Source of the DNA: Lentibacillus salicampi
GTDB lineage: Bacteria > Bacillota > Bacilli > Bacillales > Amphibacillaceae
DNA length: 64,000 nt
Assembly (NCBI RefSeq): GCF_004565465.1
Contig: NZ_SRHY01000011.1
Span: forward strand, 1 to 64,000
Direction of reading: 5' to 3'
A program made the translations under genes and the position numbers. The notes below the pieces were generated by a model. The model saw nothing but the letters and a program-made list of their open reading frames with translations, did not search any database and had not been told where the DNA came from. Below are positions 34,441-43,012 of this stretch, one piece after another; within the stretch, counting starts at the first letter, position 1, and the number at the start of each line of letters is the position of its first letter.

Positions 34441-36498
34441 TTAATTAAAGTCTCTTGGTATGTTTTCTTTCCATGTTTTTTCAAACATTTTTTCTCCGCT
34501 TTCATAGGCTATCAGTGTGTTAACAAGATAGAATGTTGTTTCATCACTTGTCATTTCACTGAAGCTTTCTAATTTTGTTTGCCATGAACCTCGTCCGACT
34601 TTTAGTTCCCATTCGCATGTAATCGTTGCGGATAGTGGATCGTTTTCTCTCACCATAAAAGTATTTTTATTTTTACTACCGTGTTCAATGCCGTTTATGA
34701 GCAGTTTGCGCTCACCCTCATCGGAGTAGTCTTCCAATTTCCAGATGCCACTTACGGTGTCATGACGAACTTCGCGTGTCCGTTGTTCTTGGCGCAACTC
34801 TTCTTTTTCTATCACTTGGGCGATTTCCGGTGTCAAAAAGTGATCGGCACATGTTTCATCTTTCGGTTGTGGTGTCCGTACCGGCAGTTCCATATAGGTT
34901 TCTTCACCGGTCTCAACCGTTAAGGTCACCGGTTTTGGCGATGGCCAGGCTTGGGGCCAGTACGTTGGTGATAAAGCAACTTCAAGCTGGTGTCCCGCTG
35001 GAATATTTTGTCCCAGTACATCCATTGGGACACGAATTTGATATTTTTCCCCGGGGACGAGTGGCTTGGGATGCTCATGGGATTCGAGATGATTCAAGTT
35101 GAGCATACCCCAGCTGATTAATGTGGATTCCCCTGTTGGTGCTTTATCATTTAATCGTACTGCCAAGAGCGCATTTTCCTGATCTGAGGACACTTCTGCA
35201 TGAAAGACCGGCTGACCAAGCAAATCGATGGATTCTCTCAGTGGTTCTGACGTGAACACAACAGATTTTCCATTTTCCAGACGTTGATCAGCGGGTAGGT
35301 CACCCGGTTCGCCGAATGGACAGAATACACCGGAATAAAAACCGTGTTCCTGAACACTTGGAATCGTAGCAGTTTTATGATCGCCTGGTGCTTCAAATGA
35401 TAATTTTTCATCGTTCAGCCAAACGTTTTTTTTGTTCACATTGTTCGATGGCCACGCGTTATCGGCGACCCATTTTCCTGGTCGTTTTTCATATGTCACC
35501 TGTGGAAGTTCACTGTTTTGAATCCATGTTATCAATTTGGGCTCGTCCATAATCCCCGTGTCTTCCCCTTTTAGCCATTGGTCCCACCAGCGCAGACATT
35601 CCTGTAAGAACCCGATATTCGGCTCTGGTATGGCTACCTCTGGATATTCGTGTGCCCACGGTCCAATCAAGCCTTTGCTTTCCTTGGGCAGATTTTCCAA
35701 TAAACGAAAGACAGCATTGGTGTAACCATCCTGCCAGCCACTGACAGCAAAAACAGGGATTTCAATATCGGAATAATCCTCACAGATCGATCCATACTTC
35801 CAGTAGTCATCACGGCGCTGATGACGCATCCATTCCTCCACAAATGGCGGTGTGTTTTCTAAGCGGTCCAGCCAGTTGTCCCGCCAGCTTTCGCCGACAA
35901 CTTCCGGATCCTGTGGTCTTGCATTGTAGACAAACATGGTCGATGCCCACCATAGCATGTCGGAGGCTAGGATACTGCCGCCGCGATAATGAACATCATC
36001 AGCAAAGCGGTCATCTGTTGAGCAGAGCGTAATAATCGTTTTTAATGCCGGATGCTTTCTGGCAGCAACTTGCAGGCTATTAAAGCCGCCCCATGATTTG
36101 CCGATCATCCCGACCGATCCTGTTGACCACTCCTGCTCTGTAATCCAATCCAATATGTCCAGTGCATCATCGTGTTCCTGTATTGTATATTCATCCTTCA
36201 TAATGCCATCCGAATCACCGGACCCGCGAATGTCGACGCGGATACTGGCATACCCGTGTCCGGCAAAATAAGGATGACGCGCCGAATCCCGAATGGCGGT
36301 GAAGTCATTTTTTCGATATGGAATATACTCCAAAATCGCCGGTACAGGGTTTTTTCCGGCATCTTCAGGCAGCCAAATGGTGGCAGCCAACTCCGCACCA
36401 TCAGTCATCGGGATACGGATATCATCCCATTTTTTTATGTTTCGTGGAAATTCGGTAACAGTTTTGCGTTCTTCAGAATCGTGAATATTAAATACCAA
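34441..36498 (-). CDS. CocE/NonD-family (S15 X-Pro-peptidase-like) hydrolase
   Basis: A 685-residue serine hydrolase. The alpha/beta-hydrolase domain starts IRIPMTDGAELAATIWLP and holds YIPYRKND, VRVDIRGSGDSDG, and the nucleophile elbow GKSWGG (Ser near residue 150), then VSGWQDGYT with the likely Asp and GPWAHEYP with the likely His. The C-terminal half is the jelly-roll X-Pro dipeptidyl-peptidase C domain. There is no signal peptide, so it is cytoplasmic. Members cleave esters, amides or X-Pro peptides; the substrate is unknown. I start it at the TTG at 36498, about 9 bases after GAAAGG. It follows the opuC-type operon by 30 bases and may be its last gene. Confidence 0.85.
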   Translation of the reverse strand: MVFNIHDSEERKTVTEFPRNIKKWDDIRIPMTDGAELAATIWLPEDAGKNPVPAILEYIPYRKNDFTAIRDSARHPYFAGHGYASIRVDIRGSGDSDGIMKDEYTIQEHDDALDILDWITEQEWSTGSVGMIGKSWGGFNSLQVAARKHPALKTIITLCSTDDRFADDVHYRGGSILASDMLWWASTMFVYNARPQDPEVVGESWRDNWLDRLENTPPFVEEWMRHQRRDDYWKYGSICEDYSDIEIPVFAVSGWQDGYTNAVFRLLENLPKESKGLIGPWAHEYPEVAIPEPNIGFLQECLRWWDQWLKGEDTGIMDEPKLITWIQNSELPQVTYEKRPGKWVADNAWPSNNVNKKNVWLNDEKLSFEAPGDHKTATIPSVQEHGFYSGVFCPFGEPGDLPADQRLENGKSVVFTSEPLRESIDLLGQPVFHAEVSSDQENALLAVRLNDKAPTGESTLISWGMLNLNHLESHEHPKPLVPGEKYQIRVPMDVLGQNIPAGHQLEVALSPTYWPQAWPSPKPVTLTVETGEETYMELPVRTPQPKDETCADHFLTPEIAQVIEKEELRQEQRTREVRHDTVSGIWKLEDYSDEGERKLLINGIEHGSKNKNTFMVRENDPLSATITCEWELKVGRGSWQTKLESFSEMTSDETTFYLVNTLIAYESGEKMFEKTWKENIPRDFN

Positions 36499-36528
36499 TG
36501 TCGTCAACCTTTCTGTCTGTTTATTTCA

Positions 36529-37170
36529 TTAAGCCATACGCTGTTTTGACCTGGTTTCCAATTTTCCAAGCATAAAGTCCGCAATAAGAGCCAGGAGTGT
36601 TGCCGGAATAGCACCGGCATATATTTTCACATCAGACTGCAGACTAATACCGGAGATAATTTCTTTTCCTAACGCTTCAGCCCCAATATATGGACCGAGA
36701 CAGGCTACTGCCACTGCAATAACCGATGCGACACGCAGTCCGGCCATCAAGAATGGGATCGATAATGGAAATTGTATTTTCCCCAGCAGTTGCAAGGGTG
36801 TCATACCAGAACCTCTGCCGGCTTCTATCACACTATCATCCACCTCTTTAATGCCGACATACGTGTTGCGTACAATTGGCATAAGCGAATAGAAGAAAAG
36901 ACCGATCACCATTGTCTGAAAACCTAAGCCCATATAGAGCGTCAAAATGGCGAGCATCGCTAAACTGGGTATCAGTTGCAGAATATTGGTTGCAGAAATG
37001 ATAATGGGTGCCAGTTTTTGATATCTGGCTGCTATGATGCCCAGTGGAATGCCAACGAGAAGTGCAAGTGCCATCCCATAGGCTACCATGACGATATGTT
37101 CAATGGTTAAAGCCAGTAATTCGCTTCTGTTTTCGATCATATATTGGGTTAGCCCTGTGATAAAATCCAA
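36529..37170 (-). CDS. osmoprotectant ABC transporter permease (OpuCD/OpuBD-like)
   Basis: A permease of about 213 residues with five to six membrane helices. It carries the binding-protein-dependent permease pattern: EAGRGSGMTPLQLLGKIQFPLSIP (the EAA loop that docks the ATPase) preceded by LMPIVRNTYVGIKEVD, which is diagnostic of the OpuC/ProW-like family. The start is taken as the TTG at 37170, about 9 bases after GGGGGAGG; a GTG at 37179 directly abuts that site. It is the second permease of a four-gene uptake system for compatible solutes such as choline, betaine or carnitine. It begins 18 bases after the binding-protein stop. Confidence 0.87.
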   Translation of the reverse strand: MDFITGLTQYMIENRSELLALTIEHIVMVAYGMALALLVGIPLGIIAARYQKLAPIIISATNILQLIPSLAMLAILTLYMGLGFQTMVIGLFFYSLMPIVRNTYVGIKEVDDSVIEAGRGSGMTPLQLLGKIQFPLSIPFLMAGLRVASVIAVAVACLGPYIGAEALGKEIISGISLQSDVKIYAGAIPATLLALIADFMLGKLETRSKQRMA

Positions 37171-37188
37171 CTCAATCACCCTCCCCCT

Positions 37189-38100
37189 TTATTCAATCCA
37201 CCCTTTTTCGGTGGCAAATTCTTTTGCGACTTCAGCTGCATCACGCTTATTAATATCCACTTCATGCATCATTTGTGTCATTTCCTCTGTACTGATCGAA
37301 CCGACTAAAGAATCTAGAATGTCAGCTACTTCCGGGTACTCGTCAATCACCTCATTACGCGCAACCAGTGAAGCCTCATACGGTGGGAAGAATTTCTGGT
37401 CATCTTCCAATATTTTTAAGTCATACTCGATGATTTGCGGGTCCACTGTATAGGCGGTGACAACATCCAATTCATCGTTGGCAATGCCTTCATACATTAG
37501 AGCAACATCCATTCCTCTTGCTTCTTCAAATGAATAACCGTATGCCTCCTGATAGCCTTCATAGCCATCATTGTCACGTTCAATCCATGAATTGTCGGTT
37601 CCCAATATCATATTATTCGCATACTCACCAAGATCGGTCATTGTTGTTATATTATTGTCCGCGGCAAAGTCTTCTTTGACAGCAATGCTGTATTGATTAA
37701 TGAACCCAATTGAGTCGTACCATTTCATATCATATCTCTCGCCGAATAATTCCTGTGCCTGTTCTAATGTCGCTTCCGGATCAGTGGAATACTCCACTTG
37801 ATCTTCATCAAAGTGGTTATTGTAAACCTCCCCGGAATATAGAGTTGCAAAATCAAAATCTCCCCGGTCAATTCCTCCCATAACTTGCGGGCTTGCCGGC
37901 ATGTCTTCCGTAATATTCACTTCATGATCGGTCTGGTCCTCTACTAACAGCTTTAGGATTTGCCCCATAATTTTAGGGTCGGTATTTTTTTGTGCTCCGT
38001 ATTCGAATACTTCGCCGCCTTCTGAGGAAGCGGACGTACCGCATGCTGCCAATAAAATTATCAGTAATGCAAACACACTGCTGTTTATAAATCGTTTCAT
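37189..38100 (-). CDS. osmoprotectant-binding lipoprotein (OpuCC/OpuBC-like)
   Basis: A 303-residue substrate-binding lipoprotein. The signal MKRFINSSVFALLIILLAACG ends with a lipobox (LAAC; Cys about 21). The mature part starts with EVFEYGAQKNTDPKIMGQIL, the quaternary-ammonium-binding OpuAC-type domain, and contains YSGEVYNN and TAYTVDPQI segments typical of OpuBC/OpuCC. I use the ATG at 38100; the frame stays open to 38193 but only the internal start yields the lipoprotein signal. It is acidic, as expected at the surface of a halotolerant cell. It sits between the two permease genes. Confidence 0.9.
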   Translation of the reverse strand: MKRFINSSVFALLIILLAACGTSASSEGGEVFEYGAQKNTDPKIMGQILKLLVEDQTDHEVNITEDMPASPQVMGGIDRGDFDFATLYSGEVYNNHFDEDQVEYSTDPEATLEQAQELFGERYDMKWYDSIGFINQYSIAVKEDFAADNNITTMTDLGEYANNMILGTDNSWIERDNDGYEGYQEAYGYSFEEARGMDVALMYEGIANDELDVVTAYTVDPQIIEYDLKILEDDQKFFPPYEASLVARNEVIDEYPEVADILDSLVGSISTEEMTQMMHEVDINKRDAAEVAKEFATEKGWIE

Positions 38101-38128
38101 ATTTATCAAAATCCCTTTCTTATTTGTA

Positions 38129-38770
38129 TTATGCGTTTGTGTATTTCTTTTCCAGCTTTCCAAAAGCCAAATCAAGTAACAAGGCAATGACAATCGCCAG
38201 AAGGGTTCCGGTAAAAATCATGTACTGATCGTTATAGCCAATGCCTGCTAAGATTAAATCACCCAGCCCGCCGGCACCAATTAAGGCTGCCAGTGTTGTC
38301 CAACTGATAATATAGACAGTCGTTACTCGGATACCGGACATCACATAAGGAAGAGCTGCAGGCAGTTCGATTTTGAACAGGCGTCCCATCGTAGTGAAGC
38401 CCATTCCTTTGGCTGCTTCAACAATACTTGGATCAATTGACTTGATTCCGGTATATGTATTTCTTAACAGCGGCAGTAATGCATATAGGAACAATGCTGT
38501 CACGGCCGGTGCAAATCCGATGCCCAACAACGGTATCATAATGGCCAAGAGGGCTATCGTCGGGATGGTTTGAAAAATGTTCGCGATATTAAATATAAGG
38601 CTTTTGATTTTATCATTTTTCATCTTGGTCATATAAACTGCCAGCGGAACAGTCACCAGAATGGATAGAACAATCACCACGAACGAGATCAGCAAATGTT
38701 CGGATGTGTAGGTCATAATCGATTGATACTCATCCTGCCAAAACATCACGTAATCAGTTATGAACTCCAT
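38129..38770 (-). CDS. osmoprotectant ABC transporter permease (OpuCB/OpuBB-like)
   Basis: A 213-residue permease with about five membrane helices. LLPLLRNTYTGIKSIDPSIVEAAKGMG is the EAA-loop region of the OpuC/OpuB family, followed by IISWTTLAALIGAGGLG, another family signature. The ATG overlaps the end of the ATPase gene by 13 bases, so translation is coupled. It forms the membrane channel with the OpuCD-like partner at 36.5-37.2 kb and takes up glycine betaine, choline or carnitine under salt stress. Confidence 0.9.
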   Translation of the reverse strand: MEFITDYVMFWQDEYQSIMTYTSEHLLISFVVIVLSILVTVPLAVYMTKMKNDKIKSLIFNIANIFQTIPTIALLAIMIPLLGIGFAPAVTALFLYALLPLLRNTYTGIKSIDPSIVEAAKGMGFTTMGRLFKIELPAALPYVMSGIRVTTVYIISWTTLAALIGAGGLGDLILAGIGYNDQYMIFTGTLLAIVIALLLDLAFGKLEKKYTNA

Positions 38771-39888
38771 TCTGAATCACCACTCTTATTCATGTAGAAT
38801 TGATGCAGCAAATGGACTAATTGTTTGCGTTCGACAACCCCGGCTAAATTGCCTTCTTTTGTTTGAATGGGATAGACCGTCGATTTATGCTCATGAAAGA
38901 TTTGCATTAAACGGTGACTATCCATATTTTCCGTAATGGTTGGAAGGGTATCATGGATGAACGTTTTAAGGTCTGTCCGCTTGTTATTTAATAGATCAAA
39001 CAGATTGACGATACCATTAAACGCTCCATTCTCATCCACGACCGGAATGTCTGAAATCTGGTAACGGGATAATAGTTGAATGCTTTGCTCTACCGTAGTA
39101 TTGAGCGAAATCGAAGGATAATCGCTTTGGATCATGTCTTGAATGGAGGGTAATACATTTTCCAGACGGTCTTCGCCGATAAATTCTGTTACAAATTCAT
39201 TGGCCGGGTTAGCCAATATTTCCTGTGGCGCTCCTTTTTGAACGATTTCGCCATCCTTCATTAAAATAATCTGATCCGCAATTTTTATCGCCTCGTCCAT
39301 GTCGTGGGTAACAAAAATAATCGTTTTATTGATTTCTTGTTGAAGTTTGGTTAGCTCATCCTGCAATTGTTCCCTGCTGATGGGATCCAGCGCACTAAAG
39401 GGCTCATCCATTAATATGGTGGAAGGCTCTGCTGCCAGCGCTCGTATAACACCGATTCGTTGCTGCTGCCCGCCGCTTAATTCAGCAGGGTAACGATTTC
39501 TGTAAGTTTCCGGGTCAAGGTTCACCATGTTTAATAACTCATCGACCCGTTCTCTGATTTTATGTTTGTTCCATTTCAGTAATTTCGGAACGGTCGCGAC
39601 ATTGTCAAAGATCGACATATGCGGAAATAAACCAATGTTCTGGATGACATATCCCATTTGTCTGCGTAATTCAAATGGATTAATTTGCTTCATATTTTGG
39701 TCGTCAATTAAGATATCGCCATCCGTATAATCGGTTAACCGGTTTAATAGTTTCATAGTCGTTGTTTTACCACAGCCACTGGGACCAATTAATACATTAA
39801 TTTTTCCTTCTTCAAATGTTAAGTCAATATCTTTTAAAGCCTGAAATCCGTCATCGTAAATTTTATTTATTCCTTTTAGCTCTATCAT
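38758..39888 (-). CDS. osmoprotectant ABC transporter ATPase with tandem CBS domains (OpuCA/OpuBA-like)
   Basis: A 376-residue ATPase. Walker A is GPSGCGKTTTMK near residue 36, the signature LSGGQQQRIGVIRALA near 135, and Walker B ILMDEPFSALD follows. The C-terminal 130 residues form two CBS domains (YPSISLNTTVEQSIQLL, then IVNLFDLL and YPIQTKEG), which sense ionic strength in OpuA/OpuC-type transporters. The start ATG follows GGGGGAACG. An ATGAAC-AT-GTTCAT palindrome lies about 75 bases upstream (39963-39976). It is the first gene of the operon. Confidence 0.93.
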   Translation of the reverse strand: MIELKGINKIYDDGFQALKDIDLTFEEGKINVLIGPSGCGKTTTMKLLNRLTDYTDGDILIDDQNMKQINPFELRRQMGYVIQNIGLFPHMSIFDNVATVPKLLKWNKHKIRERVDELLNMVNLDPETYRNRYPAELSGGQQQRIGVIRALAAEPSTILMDEPFSALDPISREQLQDELTKLQQEINKTIIFVTHDMDEAIKIADQIILMKDGEIVQKGAPQEILANPANEFVTEFIGEDRLENVLPSIQDMIQSDYPSISLNTTVEQSIQLLSRYQISDIPVVDENGAFNGIVNLFDLLNNKRTDLKTFIHDTLPTITENMDSHRLMQIFHEHKSTVYPIQTKEGNLAGVVERKQLVHLLHQFYMNKSGDSEWSS

Positions 39889-39962
39889 AAGCGTTCCCCC
39901 TTGGATGTTATTGTTTGCATCAAGGCAAGTGCGTTCATGCGTTGTGTGAATGGGCTCATTTT

Positions 39963-39976
39963 ATGAACATGTTCAT
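39963..39976. promoter_or_regulatory. candidate operator upstream of the opuC-type operon
   Basis: ATGAACATGTTCAT is a perfect 14-base palindrome about 75 bases before the ATPase gene. Nearly the same sequence, ATGAACACGTTCAT, lies upstream of the TetR-type regulator gene (40820-40833). I infer both are binding sites of that regulator. Confidence 0.7.
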
Positions 39977-40037
39977 AAAAATTGTTATAAGAATGTAGCT
40001 CCACATATTGTCAGCTACCTTATAGTGTTAATTTGTC

Positions 40038-40730
40038 CTAAAACGAAACGTTGATCTCACGCCGCTTTTCTGGAACCACAATACCCATAACATTGCGATA
40101 CACATAATGAAGCGTTGTTTGAATGGCTTCTTCTTTCGTACTCTTCCTTCTGTGGTTCATGACCGTATTCATCATCCCCTTCCAAATCAGCAAGGTAATA
40201 TCAGCAATAAACGCAACATTATCCTGTTCGATGAATCCCTCATCAACAGCGCTTTGAATATACAATGCACTACGCTTGGAGAAACTTTGCTCCATCATAA
40301 TATCCTGAATTTGTTCCGGAAGATCGAGAATATCATTTTGGTAAATTTGATAATAATATTTCATTAAATCCTCCGGCACCGATCCCAAACTATCCATGAA
40401 AATAACTGAATAAATCTTCGGATGTTCAAATGAATGTTTACAAAAACACTCCCAGCTGTATAACCAACTTTCAACTGTGTTATTCCCTTTCTTCAAGTAC
40501 TCCGGAAGTTCATTCACATAGTCCGTTGTAAAGCGCATCGCCGCGAAATACTTTAAATGCGACAAATCCTTAAAGTAATTATAAGCTGTCGAGCTCGTAA
40601 ATCCCGCTTTATCCGCTATTTTTCGAATCGTAAAATGATCAATACCGTCTTCTTCCATCACATCAATTGCCGCATCTAAAAAATATCGCAACATCCGTGC
40701 ACGCTGGATTTCTTTTCTATTTACTGACAT
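40038..40730 (-). CDS. TetR/AcrR-family regulator of the opuC-type operon
   Basis: A 230-residue regulator. The N-terminal helix-turn-helix (AAIDVMEEDGIDHFTIRKIA, then ADKAGFTSSTAYNYFKDLSH) is at residues 18-60, and the rest is the helical ligand-binding domain. It lies directly upstream of, and in line with, the osmoprotectant operon. Two ATGAAC-AC-GTTC copies (40803-40814, 40820-40833) lie before its own start and one copy before the operon, so autoregulation and control of opu are likely. Its ligand is unknown; a transported solute or its derivative is a reasonable guess. The start is an ATG after GGAAGTGGGG. Confidence 0.82.
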   Translation of the reverse strand: MSVNRKEIQRARMLRYFLDAAIDVMEEDGIDHFTIRKIADKAGFTSSTAYNYFKDLSHLKYFAAMRFTTDYVNELPEYLKKGNNTVESWLYSWECFCKHSFEHPKIYSVIFMDSLGSVPEDLMKYYYQIYQNDILDLPEQIQDIMMEQSFSKRSALYIQSAVDEGFIEQDNVAFIADITLLIWKGMMNTVMNHRRKSTKEEAIQTTLHYVYRNVMGIVVPEKRREINVSF

Positions 40731-40802
40731 AACCCCACTTCCTTACCCTCTTTTATAGAACCTTCTTTTCATCGGTGCTTTTGTTTAATGTGACACGTTT
40801 AC

Positions 40803-40833
40803 ATGAACACGTTCTTTTTATGAACACGTTCAT
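40803..40833. promoter_or_regulatory. double candidate operator upstream of the TetR gene
   Basis: ATGAACACGTTC at 40803-40814 and the full palindrome ATGAACACGTTCAT at 40820-40833 are 17 bases apart. A weaker related half (TGACACGTTTACA) begins near 40791. They lie 70-105 bases before the TetR start and match the site before the opu operon. Confidence 0.7.
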
Positions 40834-40969
40834 ATTAACACGGATATTTATGTATGTAAAACTGATTTCGAAAAATTTCCGGAATATCGTCCGGAATTTC
40901 CTGTCCCCTTAGTATTCGAGAAAATTGAAGGGGGAAGGGCTGTGCTCTTAAAAGTTTGGGGCTGTCCTG
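40834..40969. other. short non-coding stretch between the operators and array 2
   Basis: This contains a small inverted repeat (TTTCCGGAATATCGTCCGGAA) at about 40876-40896 and otherwise nothing recognised. It is the left flank of array 2. Confidence 0.4.
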
Positions 40970-41754
40970 CTCGTGTTGGGGTGGGGCTCGCTCGAGTTCA
41001 AGGCGCTCCCGCTCGAGTTGGCGAGGCTCGCTCGAGTTCGGGTGATTCCTGCTCGAGTTGCGACGGGGTTCGCTCGAGTTGTGGCGGGGTTCGCTCGAGT
41101 TCGGGCGCTTCCTGCTCGAGTTGGCGGGGCGCTCGCTCGAGTTCAAGGCGCTTCCTGCTCGAGTTGCGGCGGGGTTCGCTCGAGTTCAGGCGCTTCCTGC
41201 TCGAGTTGGCGGGGCGCTCGCTCGAGTTCAGGCGCTTCCTGCTCAAGTTGACGAGGCGCTCGCTCGAGTTCAGGCGCTTCCTGCTCGAGTTGCGGCGGGG
41301 TTCGCTCGAGTTCGGGTGATTCCTGCTCGAGTTCGGGCGGGGCTCGCTCGAGTTCAAGGCGCTCACGCTCGAGTTGGCGAGGCGCTCGCTCGAGTTCAGG
41401 CGCTTCCTGCTCGAGTTCAGGCGCTTCCTGCTCGAGTTGGCGGAGTGCTCGCTCGAGTTCGGGTGATTCCTGCTCGAGTTCGGGCGGGGCTCGCTCGAGT
41501 TCAAGGCGCTCACGCTCGAGTTGGCGAGGCGCTCGCTCGAGTTGCGGCGGGCCTCGCTCGAGTTTAAGGCGCTTCCTGCTCGAGTTGCGGCGGGGTTCGC
41601 TCGAGTTCAGGCGCTTCCTGCTCGAGTTCGGGCGGGGCTCGCTCGAGTTCAAGGCGCTCACGCTCGAGTTGGCGAGGCGCTCGCTCGAGTTGCGGTGGGG
41701 ATCGCTCGAGTTCAGGCGCTTCCTGCTCGAGTTGCGGCGGGGTTCGCTCGAGTT
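40970..41754 (+). repeat. 21-bp CTCGAGTT tandem array 2 (38 units)
   Basis: I count 38 cores from 40970 (CTCGTGTT) to 41747 (CTCGAGTT). Of 37 intervals, 34 are exactly 21 bases, one is 19 (41012 to 41031) and two are 22 (41136 to 41158 and 41557 to 41579). The core is almost always CTCGAG. Spacers vary among a few types (aaggcgctcccg, gcggcggggttcg, ggtgattcctg, aggcgcttcctg), in mixed order. It is between the TetR gene 5' end and the NERD gene 3' end, and is clearly GC-richer than its flanks. The overlapping frames on both strands are artefacts of the period. Confidence 0.95.
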
Positions 41755-41811
41755 CAGACTGCTTTCATGTGTTGATGGAACTTTCGCCTATCCAAACCAT
41801 TTAGATTGAAT

Positions 41812-41833
41812 ATTTTTAGCAAAAGCCAAAAAT
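41812..41833. repeat. array-associated hairpin, weaker form (array 2 right side)
   Basis: ATTTTTAGC at 41812-41820 pairs with GCCAAAAAT at 41825-41833 with one mismatch and a 4-base loop. It is the first of two hairpins in tandem. A similar pair (TTTTTGGC then TTTTCGGC) follows array 5. Confidence 0.65.
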
Positions 41834-41859
41834 CTCCCTTCCGTACGAACATAAGGGTA

Positions 41860-41881
41860 GTTTTCGGCAGCAGCCGAAAAC
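41860..41881. repeat. array-associated hairpin (GTTTTCGGC form) after the NERD gene
   Basis: GTTTTCGGC pairs perfectly with GCCGAAAAC around the loop AGCA. It ends two bases before the NERD gene stop codon, so on the minus strand it is the first thing in the 3' untranslated region. No T-run follows on that strand. Confidence 0.85.
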
Positions 41882-41883
41882 GA

Positions 41884-42834
41884 TCATTCTCTCCGCCAAC
41901 ATCGATGCTTTTGATGATATGCTAATCCGCTTTTTTTCAGTATTCTGGTAGCCGTTCCTCTAGTGATGTTACCGAGGAACCATGCACACGCTTTATTTGT
42001 GATTGAATCTTTCACCAACAATAAATAATCATCTATAGCCTTCATATGTTCGTTCCTCGAAAAACACTTGCAATTCCCGCATTGCCATCCGTTGTAGACA
42101 CGCTTCATCCCTCGCACTCCGCAATCTGGACAGATTACACCAGGCAATATGTCCGTCGTCCGTAGTCCATACCTCTTAAATAGATTAATATCAAATTCGC
42201 CGCACTCTTTTAGAATCACCTTGCCAATTTGATAGTCAGAGTGTTTTTTTGCGCCCTTATTGCCAAATTGTCGGTCCGTATTCATAATTCGCTCGGGAAC
42301 TTCAGCGGCGTGAACGACATATTTTCCAATTTCCTCCTGATCGCCTTCTACTTGGACCACCGTTGACGGGTCAGCGATTGCGACGAAACATTTAATCGGA
42401 ATGTGTCCCAAATTGTGCTGTTTAAGCCAATTTTGCAGATGGAATTTTTGATTTTTCACTTGAGTGATCGGGTATTCGTATCCTGACTCAATCTTGCCGT
42501 CAGAGCGGGTGAGCTGGTTGAGAATGGTGTTAAACGTAATGGTGCCTTTATAGTTTTTGGAATCAACAATAATAATAGAGTAGTTCGCAATGATGAGGGA
42601 ATCAATTTGGAAGTTTTTACCGTTGACGCGGAGGTAAACATCTTGAAGGATCGTGTACATTGGGACGAGGTTATCGAGAAAGTAATCGACCTTAATTTCG
42701 CCGTTATAGCCTTGCTGCTGCATCTTGGCGTCTTCTTTCATCTTGGGTAAGCCTGGAAACTGTGGCGAGAGTCTCGGGGTAGCCGCATCAAGCTTTCTTA
42801 ACGGAAGGGGTTTTGCACGGTTCTTGAGTATCAT
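41884..42834 (-). CDS. NERD-domain protein with zinc-ribbon C-terminus
   Basis: A 316-residue protein. The NERD (nuclease-related) domain covers about residues 40-165: GEIKVDYFLDNLVP, NFQIDSLIIANYSIIIVDSKNYKG (the D-x10-13-D/E-x-K nuclease-like core) and QVKNQKFHLQNWLKQ. A C-terminal zinc ribbon has CPDCGVRG and CGNCKCF (four cysteines), followed by a helical tail. NERD proteins are seen in Bacillaceae as likely DNA-processing enzymes, but the function is not established. The start is an ATG after AAAGGAGCG. It stands alone between arrays 2 and 3, with an array hairpin on each side. There is no operon partner. Confidence 0.85.
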   Translation of the reverse strand: MILKNRAKPLPLRKLDAATPRLSPQFPGLPKMKEDAKMQQQGYNGEIKVDYFLDNLVPMYTILQDVYLRVNGKNFQIDSLIIANYSIIIVDSKNYKGTITFNTILNQLTRSDGKIESGYEYPITQVKNQKFHLQNWLKQHNLGHIPIKCFVAIADPSTVVQVEGDQEEIGKYVVHAAEVPERIMNTDRQFGNKGAKKHSDYQIGKVILKECGEFDINLFKRYGLRTTDILPGVICPDCGVRGMKRVYNGWQCGNCKCFSRNEHMKAIDDYLLLVKDSITNKACAWFLGNITRGTATRILKKSGLAYHQKHRCWRRE

Positions 42835-42903
42835 CGGGTTCGCTCCTTTATTTAATTTTTGTGGTTGCTATTAATATAGCACATTGGTAGGTGGAAGTGA
42901 ATA

Positions 42904-42927
42904 GATTTTCGGCCACTGCCGAAAATC
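42904..42927. repeat. array-associated hairpin (left side of array 3)
   Basis: GATTTTCGGC pairs perfectly with GCCGAAAATC around the loop CACT. It lies upstream of the NERD gene start and about 85 bases before array 3. The stem is identical to those at 43684 and 57809. Confidence 0.9.
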
Positions 42928-43012
42928 AACTTTATAAATGGAGTAATGCTTTCGTTTAAGGTAGGATTAAGTGCAAGAGAGGGATCCTTGTATAGGAGTA
43001 GGGACGGGTCTG

